From NCBI GenBank assembly GCA_963727955.1, contig CAVSII010000008.1, positions 186,001-250,000 on the forward strand: a stretch of 64,000 nucleotides of DNA, read 5' to 3'. Position 1 is the stretch's first letter. Each line of letters begins with the position of its first letter. This stretch comes from Bog-756 sp963727955 (lineage in GTDB: Bacteria; Actinomycetota; Acidimicrobiia; Acidimicrobiales; RAAP-2). The notes beneath the pieces are model-generated. The model worked only from the letters and a program-made list of their open reading frames with translations. It was not told the DNA's origin and searched no databases. This document shows positions 35,088 through 43,672 of this stretch, piece after piece. The translations under genes and the position numbers were made by a program.

Positions 35088-36443
35088 ATGCGCTTCGTGA
35101 TCATCGGCGGAGGCCCCGCCGGCAACCAGGCGGCCATGCACGCCGCCAGCCTGGGTGTCGAGGTGACGCTCATCGAGCGAGACATCGTCGGTGGCGCAGC
35201 CAACCTGTGGGACTGCATCCCGTCCAAGGCCATGATCGCCACGGGCGGAGCCATGGCCACCCTCCAGCGCATCGGAGGGATGGGACTGACCAGCGCAGAT
35301 GCAGCCTTCGACCTGGAGAGGCTGAGAGAGCGCATCGGCTCGATCGTCGCCCATATCGAGAGCACCAACGAGAAGATCCTCCACAGCCAGGACGTGAACC
35401 TGGTGCGGGGTACGGCCCGCCTGGCCGGTGACCACACGGTGACGGCCGACACCGTTACCGGTCAGGAGGTGTTCGAGGCCGACGCCATTCTGCTCAGCAC
35501 GGGGAGCCGCCCGCGGACGCCCCCGTGGACCGTGCTGGATGCCGACAGGATCCTGTCGACCCGGGACGCCTATCCCCCCAAGGTGCTGCCCGACCACGTG
35601 GTGGTCGTCGGGTCGGGGGTCACGGGTGTGGAATTCGTGCACCTGTTCTCGTCGCTGGGTTGTCAGGTCACGCTCATCGTGAGCCGCCAGCAGGTTCTTC
35701 CCCAGAAAGACCCCGAGGTGGCGGCCGTTCTGGAGGCCGACTTCACTCAGCGTGGCGTTCATCTTCTGAAGGGAGCGCGGGCCATTTCTGCCGATCGGAC
35801 GCAGAACGAGGTCCTGGTCCGTTGCGATGACGGGCGATCGGTTGCCGGCAGCCACGTCCTCATGGCCATCGGATCGATTCCCAACTCCGAGGGCCTCGGG
35901 CTGGAGTCGGCGGGCGTGGAGACCGGGGACGGAGGGTACGTCACGATCAACCGACACTGTCAGACCAACATCCCCCACATCTTCGCCGCCGGCGATCTGT
36001 CCGGGAAGCTCCCCTTGTCCTCGGTGGCCGCCATGCAGGGACGGCAGGTCGCCGCCTACGTCGTCGGCGGTCACTCGGTGGCCCACCGCCACCCGAACTA
36101 CGACAGCGCGCCATCGGCCGTATTTACCGATCCGGAGATCGCCGACGTGGGGCTGGCGGAAACGGACGCTTTCGCCGAAGGCCGCAAGATCCGAGTGACC
36201 AAGGTGCCATTTGCGGCCAGCGCACGCGCTCTCATCGACAATGATCCGCGGGGCTTCGTAAAAATCGTTACCGACCCGGCAACCGGCATCATCCTGGGCG
36301 GGTCGATCGTCGGCCGCAATGCCTCCGAGCTGATCTCCGTATTGGCGGTGGCTGTCACCGGGAGGCTCCGGGCCGTGGACATCGTCGAGTCGATGTTGGT
36401 GCACCCGACGCTGGCCGAGGCCCTGGCCGAAGCAGCGGAGTGA
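35088..36443 (+). CDS. lpdA: LpdA-type pyridine nucleotide-disulfide oxidoreductase lacking one redox Cys
   Basis: The 451-residue flavoprotein has the FAD motif VIIGGGPAGNQAA, the NAD motif VVVGSGVTGVEFV, and the FAD-binding IFAAGDLSGKLPLSS, with the dimerisation domain ending in HPTLAEAL. The usual CxxxxC redox motif reads GGAANLWDCIPSK. The first Cys is Ala (residue 38) and only C43 remains. This is the pattern of mycobacterial LpdA (Rv3303c), which reduces quinones with NAD(P)H, so a lipoamide dehydrogenase role is unlikely. I chose the ATG at 35088 over the GTG six bases upstream. Confidence 0.87.
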   Translation: MRFVIIGGGPAGNQAAMHAASLGVEVTLIERDIVGGAANLWDCIPSKAMIATGGAMATLQRIGGMGLTSADAAFDLERLRERIGSIVAHIESTNEKILHSQDVNLVRGTARLAGDHTVTADTVTGQEVFEADAILLSTGSRPRTPPWTVLDADRILSTRDAYPPKVLPDHVVVVGSGVTGVEFVHLFSSLGCQVTLIVSRQQVLPQKDPEVAAVLEADFTQRGVHLLKGARAISADRTQNEVLVRCDDGRSVAGSHVLMAIGSIPNSEGLGLESAGVETGDGGYVTINRHCQTNIPHIFAAGDLSGKLPLSSVAAMQGRQVAAYVVGGHSVAHRHPNYDSAPSAVFTDPEIADVGLAETDAFAEGRKIRVTKVPFAASARALIDNDPRGFVKIVTDPATGIILGGSIVGRNASELISVLAVAVTGRLRAVDIVESMLVHPTLAEALAEAAE

Positions 36444-36540
36444 ACCGGCGTCGGCAAGGGGTTACTCGGGCGCGCCCTGTGGAGAGCTGGCATACTGACC
36501 GCTCATCGAGACCACTCACAGCCCTATCCGGTCGAGGTCG

Positions 36541-37608
36541 TTGCCTGCTCGGAAGAGCCGCGGCAGCGTGGCGCGAGGAGTGCCGGTGGCGTTGTCGGTG
36601 GTCCTGGTGGCCTCGCTGTCCGCGCTCCTGATGCCCGGCCTGTCGGAAGCATCCACGTCGCACCCCCACCCGGTGTTGGCACCCAAGAGCGGTGCCTACG
36701 TCTTCACCATCAAGTTCGACGGCCTGACCCGTGACTACCGTTTGCACGTTCCCCCCGCCGCCTCGAACGGTAAGCCGCTTCCTCTCGTGCTCAATCTGCA
36801 CGGCGCCACCCAAAACGCCTGGTTGGAGGAGATCACATCCGATATGGATCCCAATGCGGATCAGAACGGCTATCTCGTCGCCTACCCCGACGGGACCAGG
36901 ATCTCCAAAGTGCTGACCCCCGATCCGATCGCCAAGCAAGCACAGTACGGCTGGAACGCCGGGGCCTGCTGCGGCCTGCCCGTCACCAAGAAAATCAAGG
37001 ACGTCGGATTCCTCCTCAAGGTCATCGCCAACATCGCAGCCCGTACCCCGGTCAATCTGCGACGTGTGTACATGACCGGCATCTCCAACGGGGGGATGAT
37101 GGCCTACGCCATGGCCTCCGAAGCCTCCGATCACGTTGCCGCCATCTCCTCCGTGTCAGGTCAGGTTCAACTTCCCACGATCCACCCCTCCCGCCCCGTT
37201 CCGACCCTCGAGTTCCACAGCATCAACGATCCGATCGCCAAATGGACCGGGGTGCCCAACCGCAACCCGAAGCTCCGGCTGTCGGTCATGGAGGGGATCA
37301 AGCAGTGGGTCAAGGCCGACGGTTGCAACCCCTCTCCCCACGACGGAAAGACGATTGTCGGCGCAGCCGACTCCATTTCGGCGGGGGAAACGGCAACCTT
37401 CGTCACCTATACCCATTGTCATTCGGGCACCGAGGTGGCTTTGTGGCGGCTCACCGGGTCGGGACACGTATGGCCGGGCAGCACGCTCAATACCGGACCT
37501 CGGTCCAATTGGATCCTTGCCGGCGTGGGAGAGGGCACCATCCTGGTCAATGCCAACGAGGCCATGTGGAAATTCTTCGAGCACTATTCGTTGCCTGCCC
37601 ACAGTTGA
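36541..37608 (+). CDS. Secreted PHB-depolymerase/feruloyl-esterase-like hydrolase (LpqC family)
   Basis: The 355-residue protein has an N-terminal signal-type hydrophobic stretch (about residues 15-35) and an alpha/beta-hydrolase domain of the PHB depolymerase / CE1 family. It shows LVLNLHGATQN (oxyanion region), YPDGTR, the nucleophile S182 in GISNGGMM, and the late catalytic His in GSGHVWPG. It probably cleaves esters outside the cell. The TTG at 36541 is the furthest start; a GTG at 36568 would also keep the signal segment. Confidence 0.83.
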   Translation: MPARKSRGSVARGVPVALSVVLVASLSALLMPGLSEASTSHPHPVLAPKSGAYVFTIKFDGLTRDYRLHVPPAASNGKPLPLVLNLHGATQNAWLEEITSDMDPNADQNGYLVAYPDGTRISKVLTPDPIAKQAQYGWNAGACCGLPVTKKIKDVGFLLKVIANIAARTPVNLRRVYMTGISNGGMMAYAMASEASDHVAAISSVSGQVQLPTIHPSRPVPTLEFHSINDPIAKWTGVPNRNPKLRLSVMEGIKQWVKADGCNPSPHDGKTIVGAADSISAGETATFVTYTHCHSGTEVALWRLTGSGHVWPGSTLNTGPRSNWILAGVGEGTILVNANEAMWKFFEHYSLPAHS

Positions 37609-37747
37609 CCTTCGACGCCGCCGATATCCGCACGTGAGTTTCATCGACGGTTGACGTCTGCAACCACCGGTAACGGCCGATGGCCCCTTGGCGTCCTCCC
37701 CACCCGCATGCCCTCCGTTGCCGGCGGTAAGGGGGAAGACTGGTTGC

Positions 37748-38491
37748 GTGGTTTCCGTTGTGTCACCCTTCGCCTACGGCATCAGCGTCGCCATCGGGTT
37801 GGGCGCGTGTGCCGGTGCATGTGTGGCCGCCCGGCTGCACCCCGGACCGTGGACCCAGGTGGTGGCCTGGATGGTCGGCCTGGCCCTGGCCACCGACGCG
37901 GTGAGCTACACGATCGCCCTGGCTGTGGCGGGCAGCTGGTCAGCGAAAACCTCGCTTCCCCTTCCGCTGTGCGACGTGGCGGTGCTGCTGGCCGCGGCCG
38001 CCTGTTTCTGGCGAGTACCGATACTGGTCGAGCTCACCTACTTCTGGGGCCTGGCCGGCACGCTCCAAGGCGTGCTCACCCCGGATCTGTCGGTCGGCTT
38101 CCCCCATCTCGTCTTCTGGCAGTACGTCGTAGGTCACCTGGGCATCGTGTTTGCCGCATCATTGTTGGTCTTCGGACTGGGCGTCGTGCCGCGGCGTGGC
38201 GCAGTCCTTCGCGTCTTCGCCGTATCCGTGGCCTGCAGCGCCCTGGTCGGACTGGTGGACGCACTGACTGGTGCCAACTACATGTTCCTGCGACAGCCCC
38301 CCGGCGAGTGGACCCTGCTCCGGGTTTTGGGACCGTGGCCCTGGTATCTGTTCAGCGCAGCGGGGGTCGCTCTCGTCCTCTTCATCCTGCTCGACGTCCC
38401 TTTCTGGTCGGGTCGTCGCAACCCACCTACGGAGCCATCCAACAGCAGGCGTAAGTTTTCCACGCACCCTCTCTCCGTCCACGCCCGGTGA
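37748..38491 (+). CDS. YwaF-like (TIGR02206) integral membrane protein
   Basis: The 247-residue protein has six to seven membrane segments and family features: HPGPWTQ near the start, LPLPLCDVAVLLAA, ELTYFWGLAGTLQGVLTPDL, and FWQYVVGHLGIVFAA. It ends with NYMFLRQPP and LLRVLGPWPWYL. The function of the family is unknown. The GTG at 37748 follows AAGGGGGAAG. It overlaps the next MFS gene by four bases (GTGA). Confidence 0.82.
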   Translation: MVSVVSPFAYGISVAIGLGACAGACVAARLHPGPWTQVVAWMVGLALATDAVSYTIALAVAGSWSAKTSLPLPLCDVAVLLAAAACFWRVPILVELTYFWGLAGTLQGVLTPDLSVGFPHLVFWQYVVGHLGIVFAASLLVFGLGVVPRRGAVLRVFAVSVACSALVGLVDALTGANYMFLRQPPGEWTLLRVLGPWPWYLFSAAGVALVLFILLDVPFWSGRRNPPTEPSNSRRKFSTHPLSVHAR

Positions 38492-39843
38492 GTGCACGGG
38501 AGCGGCGCGATGCGCCCGAGGATGTGCCGGTGGAATCATCGGGAGAGTCGGTGGCCTCGCCGTCGGGCAGCATCCCTGGGCAGCTGCTGGTCGGACGGTG
38601 GCGAGACCCTGCGGTTATCGCCGTGGGTCTGGTCGCCCTGGCCGCCGGATTCGGGCAGTTCGGCCTGACCGCAACCCTTGGTGACGTGGCCAAGCATTTC
38701 GGCCACGTCACCAACGGAGTCTCGATCACCGACCAGGCCGGCCTTTCGGGCACGGAGCTCGGCATAGGTCTGGCCATCATCCGACTCGCCTCACTGGGCG
38801 GAATGCCGTTGGCCGGAATGGCCGACCGGGTGGGCCGACGAAAAGTGATCCTGGTGGCCTGTGGCCTCGGACTGGCCATCACCGCAGCCTCGGCGGCAAG
38901 CCCGAACTTTTGGTGGTTCGTGATCATCTTCGCTCTGGGCCGACCACTGCTGTCGGCGGCATACGCAGTGGCTCAGGTAGGGGCGGCCGAAGAGACCGAC
39001 TCCGCCCAGCGTGCGGCGGCGGTGGCCCTGGTGGCTGCCGGGTATGCGGTCGGTGCCGGGGCCACGGCCGTTCTCTACGGACTGGCCGGCACCACGCTGG
39101 GTTATCAAGGAATTCTCGTTCTGGCCCTGGTGCCCCTGGCCCTCCTGCCCCTCGCCGCACGCTGGGTACGCGAACCCGACCGGTTCGTACGAGCCAGCGA
39201 ATCTCCTGAGCGACGCCGACCGGTCATTGGCGCCGTGGCCCGTCCCTTCCGGAAGCGCCTACTCATCGTGGTGGCCCTGGCCTTCAGTCTGGCCGTGATA
39301 TCCGGGCCGGCCAACAGCTTCGTGTTCCTCTACGCCCAGAACGTCAAGAAGTTTCCGGGGTACGCAGAATCGACCATGGTGGTGGGCGCCGGAATTCTCG
39401 GCTTTGGTGGCCTTCTGGCCGGCGTGCGGCTGGCTGATCGGATCGGGCGCCGCCCGACGGCCATGGGGGCGATGCTGTGCATCGGGGTGTCCGGTCTGCT
39501 GTGCTACAGCGGCGGAAGCGTGCTCCTGGTTGTGGGCTATCTGACCGGCATCACGGCCGGCGGGGTCATAGCTCCTGCCGCCGGGGCATTCGTCAACGAG
39601 CTCTTCCCGACCTCGGTGCGGGCCTCCGTGGCCGGCTGGAACGTGGCCGGGGCCGTGCTGGGCGCAGTGGCAGGGCTGGTGCTCTTCGGAGCCGTGGCTG
39701 ACGTGGGAAATCGGTTTGCACCGGCGGCCCTGGTGACGTTCCTGCCCGCCATGGCCATGAGTTCTCTGGTCTGGCTCCTGCCGGAAACCCGCGGCCGCGA
39801 GCCCGAATCGCTGTGGCCCAGTGTCCCTGTGGAGTCGACCTGA
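38488..39843 (+). CDS. Major facilitator superfamily transporter
   Basis: The 451-residue protein has twelve predicted membrane segments in two halves. The MFS motif A appears as GMADRVGRRKVIL after helix 2 and again as RLADRIGRRPTAM in the second half. The pattern of LGRPLLSAAYAV and the late FVNELFPTSVRASVAGW segment is like sugar/metabolite-proton symporters. The substrate is unknown. The GTG start overlaps the YwaF-like stop, and the stop overlaps the following small membrane-protein gene by one base. Confidence 0.87.
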   Translation: MSARERRDAPEDVPVESSGESVASPSGSIPGQLLVGRWRDPAVIAVGLVALAAGFGQFGLTATLGDVAKHFGHVTNGVSITDQAGLSGTELGIGLAIIRLASLGGMPLAGMADRVGRRKVILVACGLGLAITAASAASPNFWWFVIIFALGRPLLSAAYAVAQVGAAEETDSAQRAAAVALVAAGYAVGAGATAVLYGLAGTTLGYQGILVLALVPLALLPLAARWVREPDRFVRASESPERRRPVIGAVARPFRKRLLIVVALAFSLAVISGPANSFVFLYAQNVKKFPGYAESTMVVGAGILGFGGLLAGVRLADRIGRRPTAMGAMLCIGVSGLLCYSGGSVLLVVGYLTGITAGGVIAPAAGAFVNELFPTSVRASVAGWNVAGAVLGAVAGLVLFGAVADVGNRFAPAALVTFLPAMAMSSLVWLLPETRGREPESLWPSVPVEST

Positions 39844-40268
39844 TGGAGAACCGGGTGCGACGGATTCCGTCCTGGAGGCTCGGCACCGGAGTCCTGTTGG
39901 CAGGCGTGGCCTACGCCGTCGTGGCCTCGTTCACCACGCCGTTCACCCTAGGTGCGGAGGTGGTGACGGCTCTCCCCATCGGGCTCGCCGCCGTGGTCTT
40001 TGGGTTGCGCATGCGTTGGCCACAGCGCGCTAAGGGCATTCCGGCCGGCGACCCCACCGCAGCGTCGGCCTCGACCGGCCGCTGGTCGTTGGTGTGGCTG
40101 GGCCTAGCCGGCTCGGTCGTGGGCTGGGAACTCTTCGTCTACAGCCAAGTGCCTCGTCATCTGCACCCCACCTTGAGCGCGCTCATCGATGCAGTGGACG
40201 ACAGTCACCTGGGTAAGACCTTGTTGTTCGGATTGTGGCTCCTCCTCGGGTGGTACCTCCTCCAATGA
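39843..40268 (+). CDS. Small membrane protein, unknown
   Basis: The 141-residue product has about four hydrophobic segments and no recognised domain. The C-terminal part (HLHPTLSALIDAVDD ... GLWLLLGWYLLQ) resembles the end of the next gene product (LPTLSSAIRRL ... GWMWLGWHAFAR), so the two probably share a small domain. The ATG at 39843 overlaps the MFS stop. It is part of a tightly packed run of four membrane-protein genes. Confidence 0.7.
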   Translation: MENRVRRIPSWRLGTGVLLAGVAYAVVASFTTPFTLGAEVVTALPIGLAAVVFGLRMRWPQRAKGIPAGDPTAASASTGRWSLVWLGLAGSVVGWELFVYSQVPRHLHPTLSALIDAVDDSHLGKTLLFGLWLLLGWYLLQ

Positions 40269-40465
40269 CAACCCGGGACTGGACGCTGGTGGTGTGGGCC
40301 GTGTTGGCAGTGGCCTTGGCTGCCCTGGTCGTCATCAGCCATCTTTCGGAGGGGCGGCTTCCCACCCTGAGCTCAGCCATCCGTCGGCTCACCGCCCGAC
40401 CGGTGGGCCGGGGACTGCTACTGGTGGGTTGGATGTGGCTCGGATGGCACGCCTTCGCCCGCTAG
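40265..40465 (+). CDS. 66-residue membrane protein, unknown
   Basis: The ATG at 40265 overlaps the previous stop (ATGA). The product has one N-terminal membrane segment (TLVVWAVLAVALAALVVI), a short polar loop LSEGRLPTLSSAIRRL, and a second hydrophobic end GLLLVGWMWLGWHAFAR. The latter is similar to the end of the preceding protein. A role as partner of that protein is likely from the coupling. The function is unknown. Confidence 0.68.
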   Translation: MTTRDWTLVVWAVLAVALAALVVISHLSEGRLPTLSSAIRRLTARPVGRGLLLVGWMWLGWHAFAR

Positions 40466-40481
40466 GAGGGCGCGTCTGAGC

Positions 40482-40506
40482 GGCGGGAGGTACGGTGTCC
40501 CCCGCC
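40482..40506 (+). terminator. Possible terminator after the membrane-protein operon
   Basis: GGCGGG (40482-40487) and CCCGCC (40501-40506) form a 6-bp GC stem around a 13-base loop, 16 bases after the last stop of the four-gene membrane run. There is no T-tract, so support is modest. Confidence 0.35.
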
Positions 40507-40604
40507 CGGTTCGGATGACTTCGTGAGATCCTGACCGTTCGGGTCAGCCGATCGGCGCTCATGATCACTGCTCACAAATGCATTGGCTCACGGGGGGTCT
40601 GGAC

Positions 40605-41573
40605 GTGGAAGAACTCGAGGGACGCATGGCGGTGGTCACCGGTGGCGGCAGCGGAATCGGCCGTCAGCTGGTCTGCCAACTGGCTGCTTCGGGGTGTCAC
40701 GTGGCTACGTGCGACGTCTCCACCGAGGCATTGGTCGAGACCCGGGCACTGGCCCTCCAGTCAGCTCCCACCGGCGTCGCCGTTGTGACCTTCGAGGCAG
40801 ACGTGGCCGATGAGCAGCAGATCCTTCTCTTCCGTGAGGCCGTCGGGTCCCAGTTCACGACCTCGCACATCAATCTGCTGTTCAACAATGCCGGAATCAG
40901 CGGTGGGGGGAGCTTCGTCACCGGTGATCGGACGGAGTGGGATCAGACCTTCGCCGTCGACTGGGGAGGTATCTACCTCACTACACGGGTGTTCCTTCCC
41001 ATGCTCATGCGGGCCGACGAGGGACATCTCATCAATGTCAGCAGCATCAACGGATTGTGGGCTTCGGTAGGACCGTCCACGCCTCATACGGCATACAGCA
41101 CGGCCAAATTCGCTGTGCGTGGCTTCACCGAAGCCCTCATCACCGACTTCCGGCTCAACGCCCCCCATCTTCGAGCGTCGGTGGTGATGCCCGGCCATAT
41201 CGGTACGTCGATCATCATCAATTCCAACAAAGCCCACGGTGTCGATCCCGATGCGATGGACAGCGCCCAACTGTCCAAGCTCCGCCAGCAGCTGGTCGGA
41301 AGTGGGATGCCCGTGGCTGATCTTTCCGATGATGATCTGCGCAGCGGGATCAGGATGATTGGGGAGGTGTTCCGGGACGGAGCCCCGACAAGCGCAGCTG
41401 AGGCAGCAACCATCATCCTGAACGGTGTCAGGAACAACGAGTGGCGGATCCTGGTGGGCGAGGACGCCGAGGCACTCGACGTTCAGATACGTGCCGAGCC
41501 CGATCGGGTCTATGACCGGGCCTTCTGGGACGAGCTACGGGAACGTGGACTTTTCGGGATGTTTCCGGGATGA
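40605..41573 (+). CDS. Short-chain dehydrogenase/reductase
   Basis: This classical SDR of 322 residues has VVTGGGSGIGRQL (TGxxxGxG cofactor motif), LLFNNAGISG, the catalytic Ser in NVSSINGLW and the Tyr-x3-Lys pair YSTAK. A longer than usual C-terminal section (about residues 200-322) with no close family assignment follows. I chose the GTG at 40605 because a GGGGGG run lies upstream; an ATG at 40578 is also in frame. It likely oxidises or reduces an alcohol/ketone in the catabolic region. Confidence 0.86.
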   Translation: MEELEGRMAVVTGGGSGIGRQLVCQLAASGCHVATCDVSTEALVETRALALQSAPTGVAVVTFEADVADEQQILLFREAVGSQFTTSHINLLFNNAGISGGGSFVTGDRTEWDQTFAVDWGGIYLTTRVFLPMLMRADEGHLINVSSINGLWASVGPSTPHTAYSTAKFAVRGFTEALITDFRLNAPHLRASVVMPGHIGTSIIINSNKAHGVDPDAMDSAQLSKLRQQLVGSGMPVADLSDDDLRSGIRMIGEVFRDGAPTSAAEAATIILNGVRNNEWRILVGEDAEALDVQIRAEPDRVYDRAFWDELRERGLFGMFPG

Positions 41574-41930
41574 AGGGCGAATCGCCTAGTGGCTCGATGG
41601 GCATACCCGCGCAGCGCACCTGCTCCCGCTCCCGAGCCCGTCGGCCAGGAAGGTTGCCGCTGGTCAGGAGGCCTCCTGCTCGGCCCATGGCATGAGCTCC
41701 CGGTCACCCCGCGGTCGCCACAATTGACCGATCACAGCCGGCCACCCGTCGGGCCTCTCCCGTCCAACACCCCGAGTGGGCGATGTCGCCTCCAAGACTC
41801 TCAACTTCAAGTAGATCTAGAGACCATTAGTTAAGGTGACGTTGAGATTTAGGTTGAGGTTGAGGGTAGAAGCTGCGCCGTCTCCCCTGCCTCAGAGGCA
41901 TACCTGTCGCAGAGGGACGTCCCCACCGCC

Positions 41931-41948
41931 ACGGGTGGGACCACCCGT
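41931..41948. repeat. 8-bp perfect inverted repeat
   Basis: ACGGGTGG (41931-41938) and CCACCCGT (41941-41948) form a tight palindrome with a two-base centre. It could be a hairpin terminator. It lies immediately before the start of the possible group II intron relic; class IIC introns are known to insert after terminator-like stem-loops, which is why I record it. Confidence 0.5.
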
Positions 41949-41949
41949 C

Positions 41950-42640
41950 TTAGGGAGCGACCCTTGGCTTTCCTAATTTTGGGAAATGGCTCCTTCTACC
42001 GCCTGTAGGCGATAGGACCTCGCCGGTGATATCGGGCCCAGCCGATAAAATGGCCAGATTGGAAAAAGCAGCCAACAAGGGGCAGGGTTCGCCGTTTAGG
42101 GCCATAGTCCCCGCCCCCGAGGACAGTGTCCGACGAATTGGGACCATCCCTGGAAACCGGTGCGTCAGCTCGGACAGGGCCAACTGACGCCCGAGGCGAG
42201 CCGAAGCCGGACCGAGGTAGTGATGTCGGAAATCGGTGAAGGACAGGGTTTGGATGACCCGGGGCCCCCTAAGGCTCTCCCGGTTACATCGGATGGCCCG
42301 TCCGGGGAAGCCTCTTCAGCAGGTTCCTTCGATCGGAGAAGGCCTCATGCTGATGGCGGCCAGCCAGAAAAGCGGCGCACCAGGATCGGTGGTTCCGTTG
42401 CCGTAGTTAGCAGCAGGGTACGAGCCCGCACCGACCGCAGCCGTGCGCGTGCGGATTCTCGACCCGCAAGCCACCTGATGATTGGACCGTCCGCATCAGC
42501 AGTGGTTGAACGTCACACCCGCCATACCGTCCCCGATGATCCACCCGGAGCGGGCACCGGCGCCCTCACCGCAGTCGACAGTGCCACCGGGCACCTTCAT
42601 GACCTGCCGGAGAGCCGAGTGCCACCGGACAGCTGATCAG
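41950..42640 (+). mobile_element. Possible degenerate group II intron / retroelement relic
   Basis: The stretch looks like structured RNA rather than coding DNA: GAGCGACCC near 41957, A-rich single-stranded pieces such as gattggaaaaagcagcc, and the segment accgaggtagtgatgtcgg at about 42211-42229. From memory this segment resembles the piece just ahead of the reverse-transcriptase ORF in some bacterial group II introns. A weak frame (MSEIGEG..., 42223-42636) follows it, but no reverse-transcriptase motif such as YADD and no domain V hairpin were found. If real, it is truncated. This is a hypothesis. Confidence 0.25.
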
Positions 42641-42786
42641 GCGTACACCCGTCGAAGATTCAAATGGCTTCCGATCGACGACCGCCACTTGTCGCGTTGG
42701 CTCTGGAGGCCCATACGACGTGATCGCAGTGGGGCCCACGCGGTAGCGGCGAGCACCACTGCCGTTGTGGGAACGGAAAATATTGT

Positions 42787-42818
42787 CCGAGGATGACCCG
42801 AGGATGACCCGAGGATGA
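42787..42818. repeat. Three-copy 11-bp tandem repeat
   Basis: The unit ccgaggatgac is repeated at 42787-42797, 42798-42808 and 42809-42818 (last copy one base short). It lies in the non-coding stretch after the possible intron relic. It is a separate sequence from the other 11-bp repeat near 25.8 kb but has the same period and copy number. Confidence 0.65.
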
Positions 42819-43672
42819 GTAGTGGTACCACCCGAGCGGCTCACGCCGACTGGCGACTCATTGTGTAGTTGGAGCGGAACGACGTCGCCACGCTGTCAGC
42901 CCGAATGGCCTCGGCCAACGCCACTAATCCGAGCTCCCATGTGACACATTCCGGTCGGTTGGTCGACACTTTCAGCGGCGAAGCTCTTGATCCCAAAGGT
43001 TGCGAACGGCCACGCGACGACTTATGCGTCATGGCGTGCTTCCTCGTGGCCACGTGCCCCCCTTTCCGGTACCGCTTCGGCCCGGAGCCCTCTCCATCGT
43101 CCCCGCCATCTGACTACCCCGGAAAGGTCGCCGCAAATCGACGCCGCGTGCTGAGCTCCCCCGGACAAGAGAGACGGTTTGAGCGCCGACCGGCCTGGTT
43201 CGGACCAGAACGCAGATGGGCCATTTGTCCACCGGGGAGGCACGACCTGCCGGATGGGCAGGCCCTTACGAGACCGAGTTCGCGAAAGCGTCACACTCGA
43301 CGCCGTTCTGAAAAGTAGAGACAGCCCACCGGCTGGCCAGCGGGTCTGCAGATCCATCACCGGGGTCCTTGACCAGGGCGAGTTGACCACTGGAGGCAAC
43401 CCCGGCTCGGAGGCCTGACAGCGCCATTGACCGCCGCCATTGACCGCCCCAATTCGGTCCTGCTGGTCCTAGTGGCCGTGACGCCGCCCCTGAAGCCATA
43501 TCCCGTTGAGCCCTTCTTGCAGGTCACCTGGTCGCAGCACGCACCTACCCGGCCGTATACCGATACCAGTACGGGGTGGCTGCAACTGCCGCAGCCCTTG
43601 ACGCCAGGGGCTTACCCGAGGGCGTCCATCCGGAAACCTCATTCGTGGGTGGACGGCCTAGGCGCACTTGTG

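Larger units (their letters stand above)
41574..43672. other. Gene-poor 2.1-kb stretch
   Basis: No frame here has a recognisable domain, a convincing start with ribosome-binding site, or the GC3 pattern of the neighbours over a useful length. The stretch holds an 8-bp inverted repeat (41931-41948), a possible degenerate group II intron (about 41950-42640), an 11-bp tandem repeat (42787-42818) and a cysteine-rich open frame on the minus strand (43357-43611). The stretch 41574-41930 shows nothing except a few GTTGAGG repeats near 41843-41865. Confidence 0.6.

Noticed and set aside
42160..42636. 158-codon open frame in the gene-poor stretch
   Set aside because: No domain, no clear ribosome-binding site and a composition rich in R, S, P and G. 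It may belong to the suspected intron relic but cannot be called a gene.
42869..43399. Opposed open frames of 125 and 149 codons
   Set aside because: Neither has a recognisable domain or start signal, and both are rich in R, P and S.
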